Below the pieces are notes generated by a model that saw only the letters and a list, made by a program, of their open reading frames with translations, was not told the DNA's origin and did no database searches. A program made the translations under genes and the position numbers. Shown in pieces: positions 45,539 through 53,734 of a stretch of DNA of 64,000 nt (its first letter is position 1; each line of letters starts with the position of its first letter). This stretch comes from a virus: IMG/VR virus record IMGVR_UViG_3300042874_000443, positions 1-64,000 of that record, one strand, 5' to 3'.

Positions 45539-46548
45539 CAGTTCATCATCTGCTGCTGCTGCGGCTGTTGCTGTTGCGGCATCATCTTCTGACCCAGCGC
45601 ACCGCCGGCCATCGAGCCGACCATGTCAGTGGCGGCGCCGCCGATGCCGCCGGTCATCTTCGGAAGCGCCTTGCCCGCCACCCCTTGCAGCATCTTGCCG
45701 CCAGCGCCGCGTGCGAGCGCGCCCGCGCCTGCGCGAAGGGCGGTTCCACCGAGTAGTGCGCCTACGAGTGGAAGGATCGCCTCTTTGATCTGGAACGCAG
45801 CCGCAGCCGCCTTGATGCCGAGGTTGTAGTTCTCCTCGAGTCCTGCTGCCTTTGCAGCGAACGGCGACGTCGCGTGCATGCGATCGAGCGCCGCTTGTGG
45901 AAGCGGCGGCGGACCCTTCGGCCCCTTTGCGGCCGCCGGGATCGGTGGCGGCTTTGTCGGACGACCGCCGCCCATCACTGATGCAGCAGCAGCCGCGGGT
46001 GACATGGGGCCGCCGGCACCGCCGAAGATGGCGGCCTTCTCGCTGAGGCCGAATGCTGCGAGCGCTGCGTGCTTGCCGCGCAAACGATCGATCGTGCTGC
46101 GGTCGTCTTTGCCGCCGAGATGACCACCGATCGCAGCGCCGCCCACGCCACCGATCTGTTTGCCGAGATTCGCGCCCGCCTCTGGATTCATGTGAAGGGC
46201 CTGCGCGAGTAGGCTGCCGAGACCTCCCCCTGCGAAGCCGCCAACCGAGTGCCCGATGCCGGCGTCGATGGCTGCGTCGAGACCGCGCCCGGGATCGGCG
46301 CCAAGACCTGCACCGATCGCAGCGCCCGCCTGTCCGCTCAGCGGACCGAGCGCACCTGCTTGACCCATGCCGGACCCCAGACCGCCGATGAGCGCACCCA
46401 TCCCGCCCTGGTTCGCGAGCTTCTCCTCGTGCCCTCGGGGCTCACGTTCCACGATGATGTTGACGCCAGGACCGCCGTGCTCGCGCGTGTTCCTCTCGGC
46501 GCCCTTGACGAGATCCGCGATGAACTTGTCGAAGAAGCTATCGGACAC
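45538..46548 (-). CDS. virion-associated protein with Gly-zipper segments
   Basis: 336 residues. It starts SFFDKFIADLVKGAERN, has Gly-zipper stretches at about 50-80 (GALIGGLGSGMGQAG), 100-150 and 280-330, a Pro-rich centre, and the segment HAALAAFGLSEKAAIFGG that resembles the AYxxGxxxALxKF motif. The C-terminus is Gln-rich. Probably the paralogue of 44609. Function unknown. Confidence 0.55.
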   Translation of the reverse strand: MSDSFFDKFIADLVKGAERNTREHGGPGVNIIVEREPRGHEEKLANQGGMGALIGGLGSGMGQAGALGPLSGQAGAAIGAGLGADPGRGLDAAIDAGIGHSVGGFAGGGLGSLLAQALHMNPEAGANLGKQIGGVGGAAIGGHLGGKDDRSTIDRLRGKHAALAAFGLSEKAAIFGGAGGPMSPAAAAASVMGGGRPTKPPPIPAAAKGPKGPPPLPQAALDRMHATSPFAAKAAGLEENYNLGIKAAAAAFQIKEAILPLVGALLGGTALRAGAGALARGAGGKMLQGVAGKALPKMTGGIGGAATDMVGSMAGGALGQKMMPQQQQPQQQQMMN

Positions 46549-46558
46549 GCGGGACTCC

Positions 46559-48916
46559 TTACGCGACGAGGTGCAGTTCGATGACGTTGAGCGGCTTCGG
46601 CAGGCCGATCGCGCAGTAGATGAGCACGCGGTCGCCTGACGTCGGCGAGACGTCGAGGCTCGTGATCTCGAACGACGTCAGCGGCGCACCGATCTTGGCG
46701 ACCGTGCGCAGAAGCAGCAACTGCGACCCCGTGATAAGAGCACCGTGGAGCTGCGTCAGCGTGTCGACGGTGACGTTGTACTGGCCGAGGAAGTCTTCGA
46801 GGATGTCGACGAAGAACAGCGACACGAAGTCGAAGTTCTTGACGACCGAGAACTCCCCCGACTCGAGCGTCGACGGGTCGGTGGTGAGCTGGTGGATCGT
46901 GTACGGCAGCGACGTTGTCGTCTGCTGCGCGAACACGTACCAGCCACCGTTCGAGATGTCGGTGAGCTGGCTGTCGGTGAAGTACGTGTTCGAGTTGAAG
47001 ATCTGGCTGACACCGGCGATGCCGATGTTGGTGAACCCCTGCTGCGACGGAAGGCCCGCCGTCATGCCGCCGACCGCACACGCCAGGTAGAACCCAGGCT
47101 GGTTGTCGCCGTCGGTCACGCCCGCGACGTCGCAACGATCCGGCCACACGAGGATCGTGCGCTTGGAGTTGAACGACTGTGCGACCGCGACCAGGTCCGT
47201 CACCTGCTGGCTCTTCGAGAGCGTGCGAACGATCTGGAAGTTGATCGTAGTGAGGCCGACGAGAGCGCCGCCAATGCGCTTCACGCCGTGGGGCAGCTCG
47301 TTCATGACCGTCGAGCTGTCCTGGCCGTTGTTCACGATCTGCAGGCGCTGGTCACTGATGACGTTGTTCACGACAAGCGTCGTGAATACCGTCGCATCCG
47401 TGATCGTGGCGTTGGGGTCGACGGGGATCTGGATCAGGTCACCCGCAGCGACGCCGCTCGCGACGAACGTCCCGCTCGGGTCCTTCAGGATGAGGTAGAG
47501 GTCGTCGCCCGCGGCTGTCGTCGTACCGACGAGAGGTGCCGATGCGATGCGCACGGTGACACCATCCGCCTCGAGAATCGCGCAGGTGATGTCAACGGCG
47601 CCTGCGCTCGCGAACGGCGTCGCCGTGTCGACTTCGAGAATCGCAGCCGTGGCCACCGACGCGATCGGATAGTCGCCGAGCGCGACCACACCCGCTGCAC
47701 TGGTCACGGTGACACGCAAGATGTCACTCGGGATCACGCCGTTGGTGATGAGGCTCGCGATGCCCGTGAGCGTGATGCGGACGATCGCGGTTGGCGCAGT
47801 GCCGGCAACCTGGATTGATTCACCCGTTGCCGATGGTTCGATGATCGTCTTGGTGATGGGCAGCGTGCCGTTGCCGATGACGACACGGAAGCGCTGCGGA
47901 CGGCCGTGCACGTCGTCAGGCAGTGCAAGCCCGACGCAGTCCGAGTTCCACATCGCGAAGATCGGGATGTCGGTCGTCAGCGGGATGATGGCGTAGATGT
48001 CCGGGCGCGCGGAGATGAGGTCACGCACTTGCGTGTGCCCCACCAGGTCATCTGACAGCACGCCGATGAACTGCACGACTGAGGTCGTGTTTTGGAGCGC
48101 CACGAACGCACCCGCGGCGAGCGGGTTGCGCGCGTCGATGCGCCCGATCTTCGAGAGGATCTCGTCCGTGGATTCGATCGTGTCGAGATCCACGAGGTCC
48201 TGACGGAGCGAGATGTACTGCTCGTAGACCACCGCGTACGACACCACGTGGGTGCCCTGGTTGGTGACCGGCAACGTCACACCGCCCGAGATTCGGGTGA
48301 TGTTTCCGTTGGTGGTGACGAACGACGAATCGATCTGGACGTCGTTGATCTGACGCTCGATGCGGAACACCTGCGCGATGCCCGGAACGAACAGGCCGCC
48401 GGTGACGTCCGAGGTCACCGTGAGCTGTGTGTCCGACACGACGGAGGCGACCGTGCGCGAGATGAAGTTCACGCCGTCCGAGATCGTGATGCGGTCGCCT
48501 GGCAGCACGCGCGTGTTGCCGGTGTTCCACAGCGCGGTTGCCGAATCGATCACGTTCGGCGTGGCGACGGTGGTGACGCCGTCTGCGCCGCTTGCGATGA
48601 TCACGCGCGCGTTGTCGAAGAAGATCGCGACACTGTCACCGTCGAGCAGGGCTCCCACCTCGTTGTTGGGGGGCTCCGCCACGACGATGTAGTTCGGCCC
48701 CACGGGAGTTGCCGTTGCCGGGTTCCCTTCGAGCACGCCGTAGGGCGTCGCCACCAGGATGTCGGCCTTGTCGGCGTAGTCCGTGGTTCCAGGTTCGAAG
48801 TAGTCCTGGATGTGGAAGGCCGGGCCCACCACGAGGCAGTTGAGATCCGGGGACGTCGGCGTAACCGTCGGCGTGGCCAGGTCCTGGTAAACAAGTACGA
48901 CCGGTCGAATGGCCAT
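46559..48916 (-). CDS. tail sheath protein
   Basis: 785 residues. The N-terminus, VLVYQDLATPTVTPTSPDLNCLVVGPAFHI, is like other sheaths of this size, and a region with VPGIAQVFRIERQIND matches sheath domain II. The C-terminal quarter (VDILEDFLGQYNVTVDTLTQLHGALITGSQLLLLR, ending in strands) is the conserved part that contacts the next ring. The size and its place in the tail block agree. Its presence makes the phage a myovirus. The gene is preceded by a TATAAT promoter with a ribosome binding site. Confidence 0.78.
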   Translation of the reverse strand: MAIRPVVLVYQDLATPTVTPTSPDLNCLVVGPAFHIQDYFEPGTTDYADKADILVATPYGVLEGNPATATPVGPNYIVVAEPPNNEVGALLDGDSVAIFFDNARVIIASGADGVTTVATPNVIDSATALWNTGNTRVLPGDRITISDGVNFISRTVASVVSDTQLTVTSDVTGGLFVPGIAQVFRIERQINDVQIDSSFVTTNGNITRISGGVTLPVTNQGTHVVSYAVVYEQYISLRQDLVDLDTIESTDEILSKIGRIDARNPLAAGAFVALQNTTSVVQFIGVLSDDLVGHTQVRDLISARPDIYAIIPLTTDIPIFAMWNSDCVGLALPDDVHGRPQRFRVVIGNGTLPITKTIIEPSATGESIQVAGTAPTAIVRITLTGIASLITNGVIPSDILRVTVTSAAGVVALGDYPIASVATAAILEVDTATPFASAGAVDITCAILEADGVTVRIASAPLVGTTTAAGDDLYLILKDPSGTFVASGVAAGDLIQIPVDPNATITDATVFTTLVVNNVISDQRLQIVNNGQDSSTVMNELPHGVKRIGGALVGLTTINFQIVRTLSKSQQVTDLVAVAQSFNSKRTILVWPDRCDVAGVTDGDNQPGFYLACAVGGMTAGLPSQQGFTNIGIAGVSQIFNSNTYFTDSQLTDISNGGWYVFAQQTTTSLPYTIHQLTTDPSTLESGEFSVVKNFDFVSLFFVDILEDFLGQYNVTVDTLTQLHGALITGSQLLLLRTVAKIGAPLTSFEITSLDVSPTSGDRVLIYCAIGLPKPLNVIELHLVA

Positions 48917-48949
48917 GGGTCAGTTCTCCGAGTCCATAGGGTTGCGGAA

Positions 48950-48955
48950 ATTATA
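48950..48955 (-). promoter_or_regulatory. promoter -10 box TATAAT before the tail sheath
   Basis: CCTATAATTTCC on the minus strand, 33 bases before ATG 48916, with CGGAGAA near the start codon. An ordinary leader, unlike the N6 group. Confidence 0.6.
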
Positions 48956-48987
48956 GGGTGTTGGGCCAAGTTTCGCGACGAGAGCTG

Positions 48988-49695
48988 TCACTTCGGTTGG
49001 TCCTGCCAAGACAGGGCAACGCTCTCGAAGAACTCGGTGGCCGACTCGACCCCCGAGCGTACGATGTCCAGCTCCAGCTCGCGGAGCAGTGGTGCCGTCG
49101 GTGCGTTGGTCCAGCGGAGCGGAACTTGTACGACGAAGGTCACCGACGTCGTCCACTGGTCCTTGTCGCGCTGCGACGGCTGCGTGCGACTCACGGTGAT
49201 CGGCGTCATGTCGTGAAAGCCGAACTTGGCCTGGATGAGGTCGCTCGAGGCCTGCAGAAAAACGCCCACGATGTCACCGAGCGATGCGCTCTCTGCACGC
49301 TTGCCCGTCACACACTCGATGAGGATCGGGATGGACTGCAGGTTCCAGAAGCCTTCGAGCCCCGTCTTGAGGTTCAAGCCTGCACGGTCTCCCAGCACGA
49401 CACGACCCATGGTTTGGTCATCACAGTCCACGTAGACGGCGGGACGGAAATTCCGGTGGGTCTTGTCTTCGTTGAAAGCACTCTCGACTGCCAGCTTTGT
49501 CTTCTTGATGTCCGAATTCCATCGCCACTGGAAATCCTCAGGGACGATACGATTCCCAAACCTGCGTCTGATGATCTCAACGAACACCCCAAGCACCGCC
49601 AGCTTCGACCCTGGTCGGATGCTGTCGGGTTGCGTTTCTTCCGGCGAAGGTTGGTTCTTCGGGTCCGGAACGTATGAGGGATAGTTGTCCGCCAT
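48988..49695 (-). CDS. neck or tail-completion protein
   Basis: 235 residues. It has a disordered acidic start, then LAVLGVFVEIIRRRFGN, SIPILIECVTGKRAE and LGDIVGVFLQASSDLIQAKFG, a mix of strands and helices common in tail terminators. The position immediately before the sheath gene supports a role at the head-tail joint. No direct family match. Confidence 0.5.
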   Translation of the reverse strand: MADNYPSYVPDPKNQPSPEETQPDSIRPGSKLAVLGVFVEIIRRRFGNRIVPEDFQWRWNSDIKKTKLAVESAFNEDKTHRNFRPAVYVDCDDQTMGRVVLGDRAGLNLKTGLEGFWNLQSIPILIECVTGKRAESASLGDIVGVFLQASSDLIQAKFGFHDMTPITVSRTQPSQRDKDQWTTSVTFVVQVPLRWTNAPTAPLLRELELDIVRSGVESATEFFESVALSWQDQPK

Positions 49696-49698
49696 GAC

Positions 49699-50541
49699 TC
49701 AGTACAGTTGCGGCGTTGTAGCAGGGTCCACGAGAAGCTTGTATTCGACAGAGTTACGGCCTAGCAACGAAGTAGATAGTTTCTGATGTACGGTGACGCT
49801 CTTCAGCTCCGTGTGATGAACACGTTGAACCTGATAGCGGTCATTACGTACCAGGTCGACCACGATGTCCTTGTACTCGACAAGTGGGTAGTCCAGGATG
49901 TTGAAGTCCGCGAGTCGAACATCACTGTCGCCATGCGCCATGATGTTCGTTTCAACGGTTGCGGCTTCACGCCTTCCACGGATGAGTGTCGGCGTCCAAT
50001 ACCCGCCCACGAACGATGTGCCGAAGCAGACCAGACAATGCTCGAGAGTCGACTCCTTGTTCACAGGGTCGTAGCACTCGGGACAACGGTCGCCCCAACG
50101 GCGGCGCTTGAGCAAGATGAGCGGGATGCCGTTGAGGTTCTTGTAGCCGACCGCCTGGTCGTGAAGGATCTTGCGTTTGAACAGACGCGTCCGTCTGTCG
50201 AGGCCGGGCTCCACAGGTTCCGGATGACTGTGGAACTCGTTTGCGGAACCCGACGGGGGTGTGACCGTGACCTGGTAGTAGATCACGCGCGCGAGTGAGA
50301 ACAGGTTGACGCCTTCACGTCCCGCGTTGCGGGGGTCCGCGGGAGGCAAGTTGAATTGATCGTCGACGAAGTTGTATGCGTCACGTAGTCCTGTTGCGAT
50401 CGATTCCCAAGGACCGTCTGGACCTTGCGCACGTGCGATGTCGACGAAGAACGACCCGCTCTCCTCTGATTCAACGTCCCACTGCACGAACACGGCGGTC
50501 GGGAACAACGCGGTGGTCCGCGTGATGTGGACGTCAGCCAA
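49699..50541 (-). CDS. neck protein with embedded Cys pair
   Basis: 280 residues. Residues 10-105 read as a fibronectin-III-like domain (AVFVQWDVESEESGSFFVDIAR). Near residue 150 a four-Cys unit, CPECYDPVNKESTLEHCLVC, suggests a zinc. The last part is alpha/beta (YPLVEYKDIVVDLVRNDRY...). Together with 48988 it fills the neck position. Confidence 0.55.
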   Translation of the reverse strand: MADVHITRTTALFPTAVFVQWDVESEESGSFFVDIARAQGPDGPWESIATGLRDAYNFVDDQFNLPPADPRNAGREGVNLFSLARVIYYQVTVTPPSGSANEFHSHPEPVEPGLDRRTRLFKRKILHDQAVGYKNLNGIPLILLKRRRWGDRCPECYDPVNKESTLEHCLVCFGTSFVGGYWTPTLIRGRREAATVETNIMAHGDSDVRLADFNILDYPLVEYKDIVVDLVRNDRYQVQRVHHTELKSVTVHQKLSTSLLGRNSVEYKLLVDPATTPQLY

Positions 50542-51325
50542 GAGCCGCCGGCCCCGGCTCAGGATCGCCGAAACCGCCCCCGATGTTGGTTGTGTCGACG
50601 GGGTTATCGAACTCGCGGAACATGCGATCGATGCGTTGCTCGCCTTCAGCGCCCCAGCCGACAGGGGGCGACAGGCGCGTGCGGCGTTCTTCGTACGGGT
50701 TCACTGTCGGACCGCGCTGCTCGTGCATCGAGTGGCCTTCGGAACCGGGGAGCATGAAGTCGGCGAGCTTGCGCGCGACCTTGTGTAGTCCGCCCGTCAT
50801 CCGCCCCGGCTCATCAGCGCTGTTGCGAATGCCTTGGTGGCGGAACAGATCCGCGAACGCGGACCCCGCTTGTTCGTCTGCAGGGCGTCCATCACGCGTG
50901 CGTGCGAGCGCGGAGTCCGCCGTCGTTGCCGAGTGGTAGTGCGGGCTCGTCGACGGGTTGTTCTGTTGCGACGGATCGCCGCCCAGCATGCCCATGTTGA
51001 AGTCCGCGGCCTTCACGGGAATCGTGCGCGGCTTGTCGCACGGACCGTAGTGCTTCGTCTTGCGACACGTCGTGCACATGTCTTCGGCCGACAGCTTTCG
51101 GATGGGTTCCGAACGCGACTGTCCCTGCTCGTGCGCACTGAAGATCTGCGCGACCTGCTGTGGATCGGTCGGCGCCGACAGGTTCTGCTGCGCGGTTTGC
51201 GACAGCGTGGGCGATGTCGGCTGCGTGATGGTCGCGACGTTCGGATTCGTGGGCGCGGGAAACCCCAGCTTGTAGCGCGCGAGCGCCGCGAGCTGTCCGT
51301 CTGCGTATGACAACTCGAGGGTCAT
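50534..51325 (-). CDS. virion protein with YADGQLAALARY start
   Basis: 263 residues, starting MTLELSYADGQLAALARYKLG, another copy of the AYxxGxxxALxKF motif. A small Cys/His site (MCTTCRKTKHYGPC) near residue 85. The middle and end are disordered and Pro/Ser/Asp-rich. Overlaps both neighbours by a few bases. Confidence 0.55.
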   Translation of the reverse strand: MTLELSYADGQLAALARYKLGFPAPTNPNVATITQPTSPTLSQTAQQNLSAPTDPQQVAQIFSAHEQGQSRSEPIRKLSAEDMCTTCRKTKHYGPCDKPRTIPVKAADFNMGMLGGDPSQQNNPSTSPHYHSATTADSALARTRDGRPADEQAGSAFADLFRHQGIRNSADEPGRMTGGLHKVARKLADFMLPGSEGHSMHEQRGPTVNPYEERRTRLSPPVGWGAEGEQRIDRMFREFDNPVDTTNIGGGFGDPEPGPAALG

Positions 51326-51726
51326 GGCGCGACAACATCCCCTGGGAGCGGCATGCTGCTCGTCGCGTAGTCGTCGTCGTTTCGTTGAAACGCTCGGTCG
51401 ATCACGCTGCGTTGCCGACGTCCTGTGTCTTCAGGTTCCCCAGCTTGCGCGCCTGCTCCGTCGGTGGAGGTCGAAGCACCCATCCCAACGTTGGACGCCT
51501 TCTTGAGCTTGGGAACGAAGTCGTAGTCGCTCTCGACCTTGTTCGCACCGAGCGGCGACGGCACACTGGGCGGCGGGATTGGAGGCAAGTCGCTCGCCTT
51601 CGGCAACTGAATCCCAACGGACTTGAAGCCCGGCTGCTTGAAGCCGCCCTCCGCTGTTTTCACCACGCCGAAGGCCGCGAGCGCTGCGCGCCCGCCCTCG
51701 ACAGCTCTCTGGCGCAACAGCGACAT
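51322..51726 (-). CDS. virion protein with GxxAALAAFG start
   Basis: 134 residues. LLRQRAVEGGRAALAAFGVVKTA is the same type of N-terminus. The rest is Pro-rich and charged, probably disordered. Short, coupled to the 50534 gene (ATGA). Confidence 0.52.
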   Translation of the reverse strand: MSLLRQRAVEGGRAALAAFGVVKTAEGGFKQPGFKSVGIQLPKASDLPPIPPPSVPSPLGANKVESDYDFVPKLKKASNVGMGASTSTDGAGAQAGEPEDTGRRQRSVIDRAFQRNDDDYATSSMPLPGDVVAP

Positions 51727-51736
51727 GGGGTGGTTG

Positions 51737-51913
51737 TTACTTCTGCGGCGTGCGGAACAGGCTGTTGAGCGGGTTCGCGGCGACCTTCGGTGCTTCGATG
51801 AGGCCGAGCGCTTCGGCTTCCTTGCGGACTTCTTCGGCGGTCTTGTAGCCAGCGCGCGCGAGGGCCTGCTGGACGCCGTACTCGTGCGCGGTCTTCAGGT
51901 GGGTGTTCGACAT
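51737..51913 (-). CDS. small head protein with leaderless start
   Basis: 58 residues; no other frame fills this 180-base interval. MSNTHLKTAHEYGVQQALAR, then AGYKTAEEVRKEAEALGL, ends NSLFRTPQK. It carries the same HEYGVQQALARAGY motif. TATAAT lies exactly six bases before ATG 51913. Confidence 0.7.
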   Translation of the reverse strand: MSNTHLKTAHEYGVQQALARAGYKTAEEVRKEAEALGLIEAPKVAANPLNSLFRTPQK

Positions 51914-51919
51914 GGTTGA

Positions 51920-51925
51920 ATTATA
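51920..51925 (-). promoter_or_regulatory. leaderless-type promoter, TATAAT-N6-ATG
   Basis: CCTATAAT, TCAACC, ATG 51913 on the minus strand. Confidence 0.65.
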
Positions 51926-51934
51926 GGGCGAATT

Positions 51935-52222
51935 TCACCCAATGACTTCTTGTCCGAACGTTCCATCTGCACGACCGGGCGCGATCTGGTCGTACGTCGT
52001 GAAGTGGTCCCACAACCAGTCCGGCATGTTGGCGCGCGCTGCGCCCGCTGATGCCGCCGAGGCGCCATCCCCCGGTGTTTCACGACGGGCGTATGGAATA
52101 CGGTCGGTTCCGTGGCTGACCTCGTCGCCCTTGGGTGCAACGCCGGCGTCCGCGCCCATCGCGTTGGCGAACTTCGCGAAGGCCGCACGCGTACCGCGCG
52201 CGTATGCGGCGCGTAACGTCAT
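51935..52222 (-). CDS. virion protein with AAYARGTRAAFAKF start
   Basis: 95 residues: MTLRAAYARGTRAAFAKFANAMGAD is the clearest copy of the shared N-terminal motif. The rest is Pro/Ala-rich and ends with DGTFGQEVIG. Coupled to the connector gene upstream (ATGA). Confidence 0.55.
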   Translation of the reverse strand: MTLRAAYARGTRAAFAKFANAMGADAGVAPKGDEVSHGTDRIPYARRETPGDGASAASAGAARANMPDWLWDHFTTYDQIAPGRADGTFGQEVIG

Positions 52223-52698
52223 GAGTGATTGAACCTCGAGACGTTCCGGTAGCCGGAGCTGAGCGTTGCGTACGCAGCTTCCATGTTGTTCTGTGTCTTC
52301 ACACCACGCGTCAGCTCATCCCATTCGGCCTTGAGCTGTTGTGCGAGCTGCGAATAGAGCTGCGCCTTGTCCGAGATTCCGATGGGCGCGATGTCGCCGT
52401 CTTGAACGGTTGCTTGATTGCGCGCTTGCATGAACGATTCGCTCATGAGCAGGAAGCGCGTGGTGCCGATCAGCAACAGATACCGTAGCTGTGGCGGGAA
52501 GTTTGACGGCGTGAAGTTCGTCTGTGGCGTCACCGTATTGAACGCACTCGCAGCCATTTCGAGCGCCAGGTTCAATTCGACATCCGTGAACTGCACGTCA
52601 TCCAGCAGGATGTTGTTGTTCGCGTAATCACGCATGAACATGCGGACCTGGTCTTTGGAGACCACCGTCGGTGTTGTTGGTGTACCGACGATCGGCAT
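52219..52698 (-). CDS. head-tail connector or neck protein
   Basis: 159 residues, mostly helical with LRYLLLIGTTRFLLMSESF and a C-terminal QLAQQLKAEWDELTRGVK. Helix-rich proteins of this size next to capsid genes are typically connectors, but no signature is specific. Confidence 0.45.
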   Translation of the reverse strand: MPIVGTPTTPTVVSKDQVRMFMRDYANNNILLDDVQFTDVELNLALEMAASAFNTVTPQTNFTPSNFPPQLRYLLLIGTTRFLLMSESFMQARNQATVQDGDIAPIGISDKAQLYSQLAQQLKAEWDELTRGVKTQNNMEAAYATLSSGYRNVSRFNHS

Positions 52699-53204
52699 CA
52701 GCGCACGTACGTCTTCTCGAGGCTCGCGACGACCTGCGCGATCTGCGCGGCACCCGAAGCGGTGGTGACGATACGGATCGCTTGATACGGCAGGAGGATG
52801 GTCTTGAACCGTGCTTCGTCGAGCGCGATGAAGCGGACGCCGGTGGCTTGTTCGATGATGATCGCTTCCCCTGCTAGGATTGCAGGTAGGTCATCGTTGA
52901 TCGTCGCCGGGTTGAGGTTCACGAGCGATACAGTGATGTCGCCGGCTGCTCCCAGGTCGACATGGATCTGACTACAGACCAGCGACTCGACGTTGTTCCA
53001 GAAGAACAGTCCGCCGCCACTCGCTGCGAGAGACGCGTACTTGTAGCAACTGTTGCCGGGCTGCAGCGGACTGTCCGCACGCACGGCGCCCAGCTGCGGC
53101 AGCGCGCCCGTGAACGTCTGTCCGGCCGCGACCTGCTGCTGGATCGCCGTCGAGATGGACTGCGCAACACGCGACGTGACCGGAGTGATCGACGGGGAAG
53201 CCAT
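52698..53204 (-). CDS. capsid-associated beta-rich protein
   Basis: 168 residues. It begins with a helical stretch (SRVAQSISTAIQQQVAAGQ), then a beta domain with ASGGGLFFWNNVESLVC, ITVSLVNLNPATI and ITVRF-type strands. Likely a capsid decoration or connector protein. A TACAAT box lies 11 bases upstream of the ATG, with AGAGG between. Confidence 0.5.
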   Translation of the reverse strand: MASPSITPVTSRVAQSISTAIQQQVAAGQTFTGALPQLGAVRADSPLQPGNSCYKYASLAASGGGLFFWNNVESLVCSQIHVDLGAAGDITVSLVNLNPATINDDLPAILAGEAIIIEQATGVRFIALDEARFKTILLPYQAIRIVTTASGAAQIAQVVASLEKTYVR

Positions 53205-53232
53205 GGGATGCCTCTATTGTAGGGGTGGGCGC

Positions 53233-53637
53233 TTACTTGCGCGAGCGCTTGACCGGCGGCTCGGGCATCGGAGGAGGCTCCGACGCTGCTTCGGGCTCGG
53301 GCTCCTTGGTGCGCTCGACGAGCGTTTCGACCTCGGCAGGCGGCATCACCTGCGTGGCCTCGGGCGTGACCGCAACAGGCGCGGGCGGTGCGGGCGGCGG
53401 CGGGGGTGCAACGACCGCAGCCTTGGGCGCTGCGACGGCGCCAACCGCGGTCACGCTGACCCAGTTCGCCTTCTTCACGCGTTCGACGATCTCGTGCTCC
53501 GCGGTCTCGGCGGAGATCGTCTTGCTGGCGCCTTGGCTTCCTGCAGGATGCAGAACGAGCGCTACGCCGTTCTCGTCTTGCAGGGGTGACAGCGAAAGGA
53601 TGCTGCCCTGCTTGTTCGTGATCGTGAAGTTCGACAT
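53233..53637 (-). CDS. Pro/Ala-rich virion protein
   Basis: 134 residues from ATG 53637, with AGGAGA upstream. Residues 1-62 are a small alpha/beta unit (FTITNKQGSILSLSPLQD... LVLHPAGSQ... ISAETAEHEIVERVKKANWVSV), the rest is poly-Pro/Ala and acidic and ends KRSRK. It lies just downstream of the capsid gene. Confidence 0.55.
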   Translation of the reverse strand: MSNFTITNKQGSILSLSPLQDENGVALVLHPAGSQGASKTISAETAEHEIVERVKKANWVSVTAVGAVAAPKAAVVAPPPPPAPPAPVAVTPEATQVMPPAEVETLVERTKEPEPEAASEPPPMPEPPVKRSRK

Positions 53638-53664
53638 GGGTGTCTCCTGTTGCTGAAACGACGA

Positions 53665-53707
53665 AGGCCTTCTTCCTGTGTCCCCAAGCAAGGGAGGAAG
53701 AAGGCCT
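53665..53707 (-). promoter_or_regulatory. 13-bp hairpin between capsid gene and the next gene
   Basis: AGGCCTTCTTCCT and AGGAAGAAGGCCT are exact complements separated by 17 bases. No U-tract follows on either strand, so it is unlikely to be a simple terminator. It probably stabilises or processes the capsid mRNA, or attenuates readthrough. Confidence 0.6.
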
Positions 53708-53734
53708 CAGCCTACCCTGGGGCAGGGGCGAAGA

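Noticed and set aside
46745-47818. 357-residue plus-strand frame within the sheath gene
   Set aside because: Shadow of the sheath gene, with dense Arg/Asp/Val and no recognisable domain.
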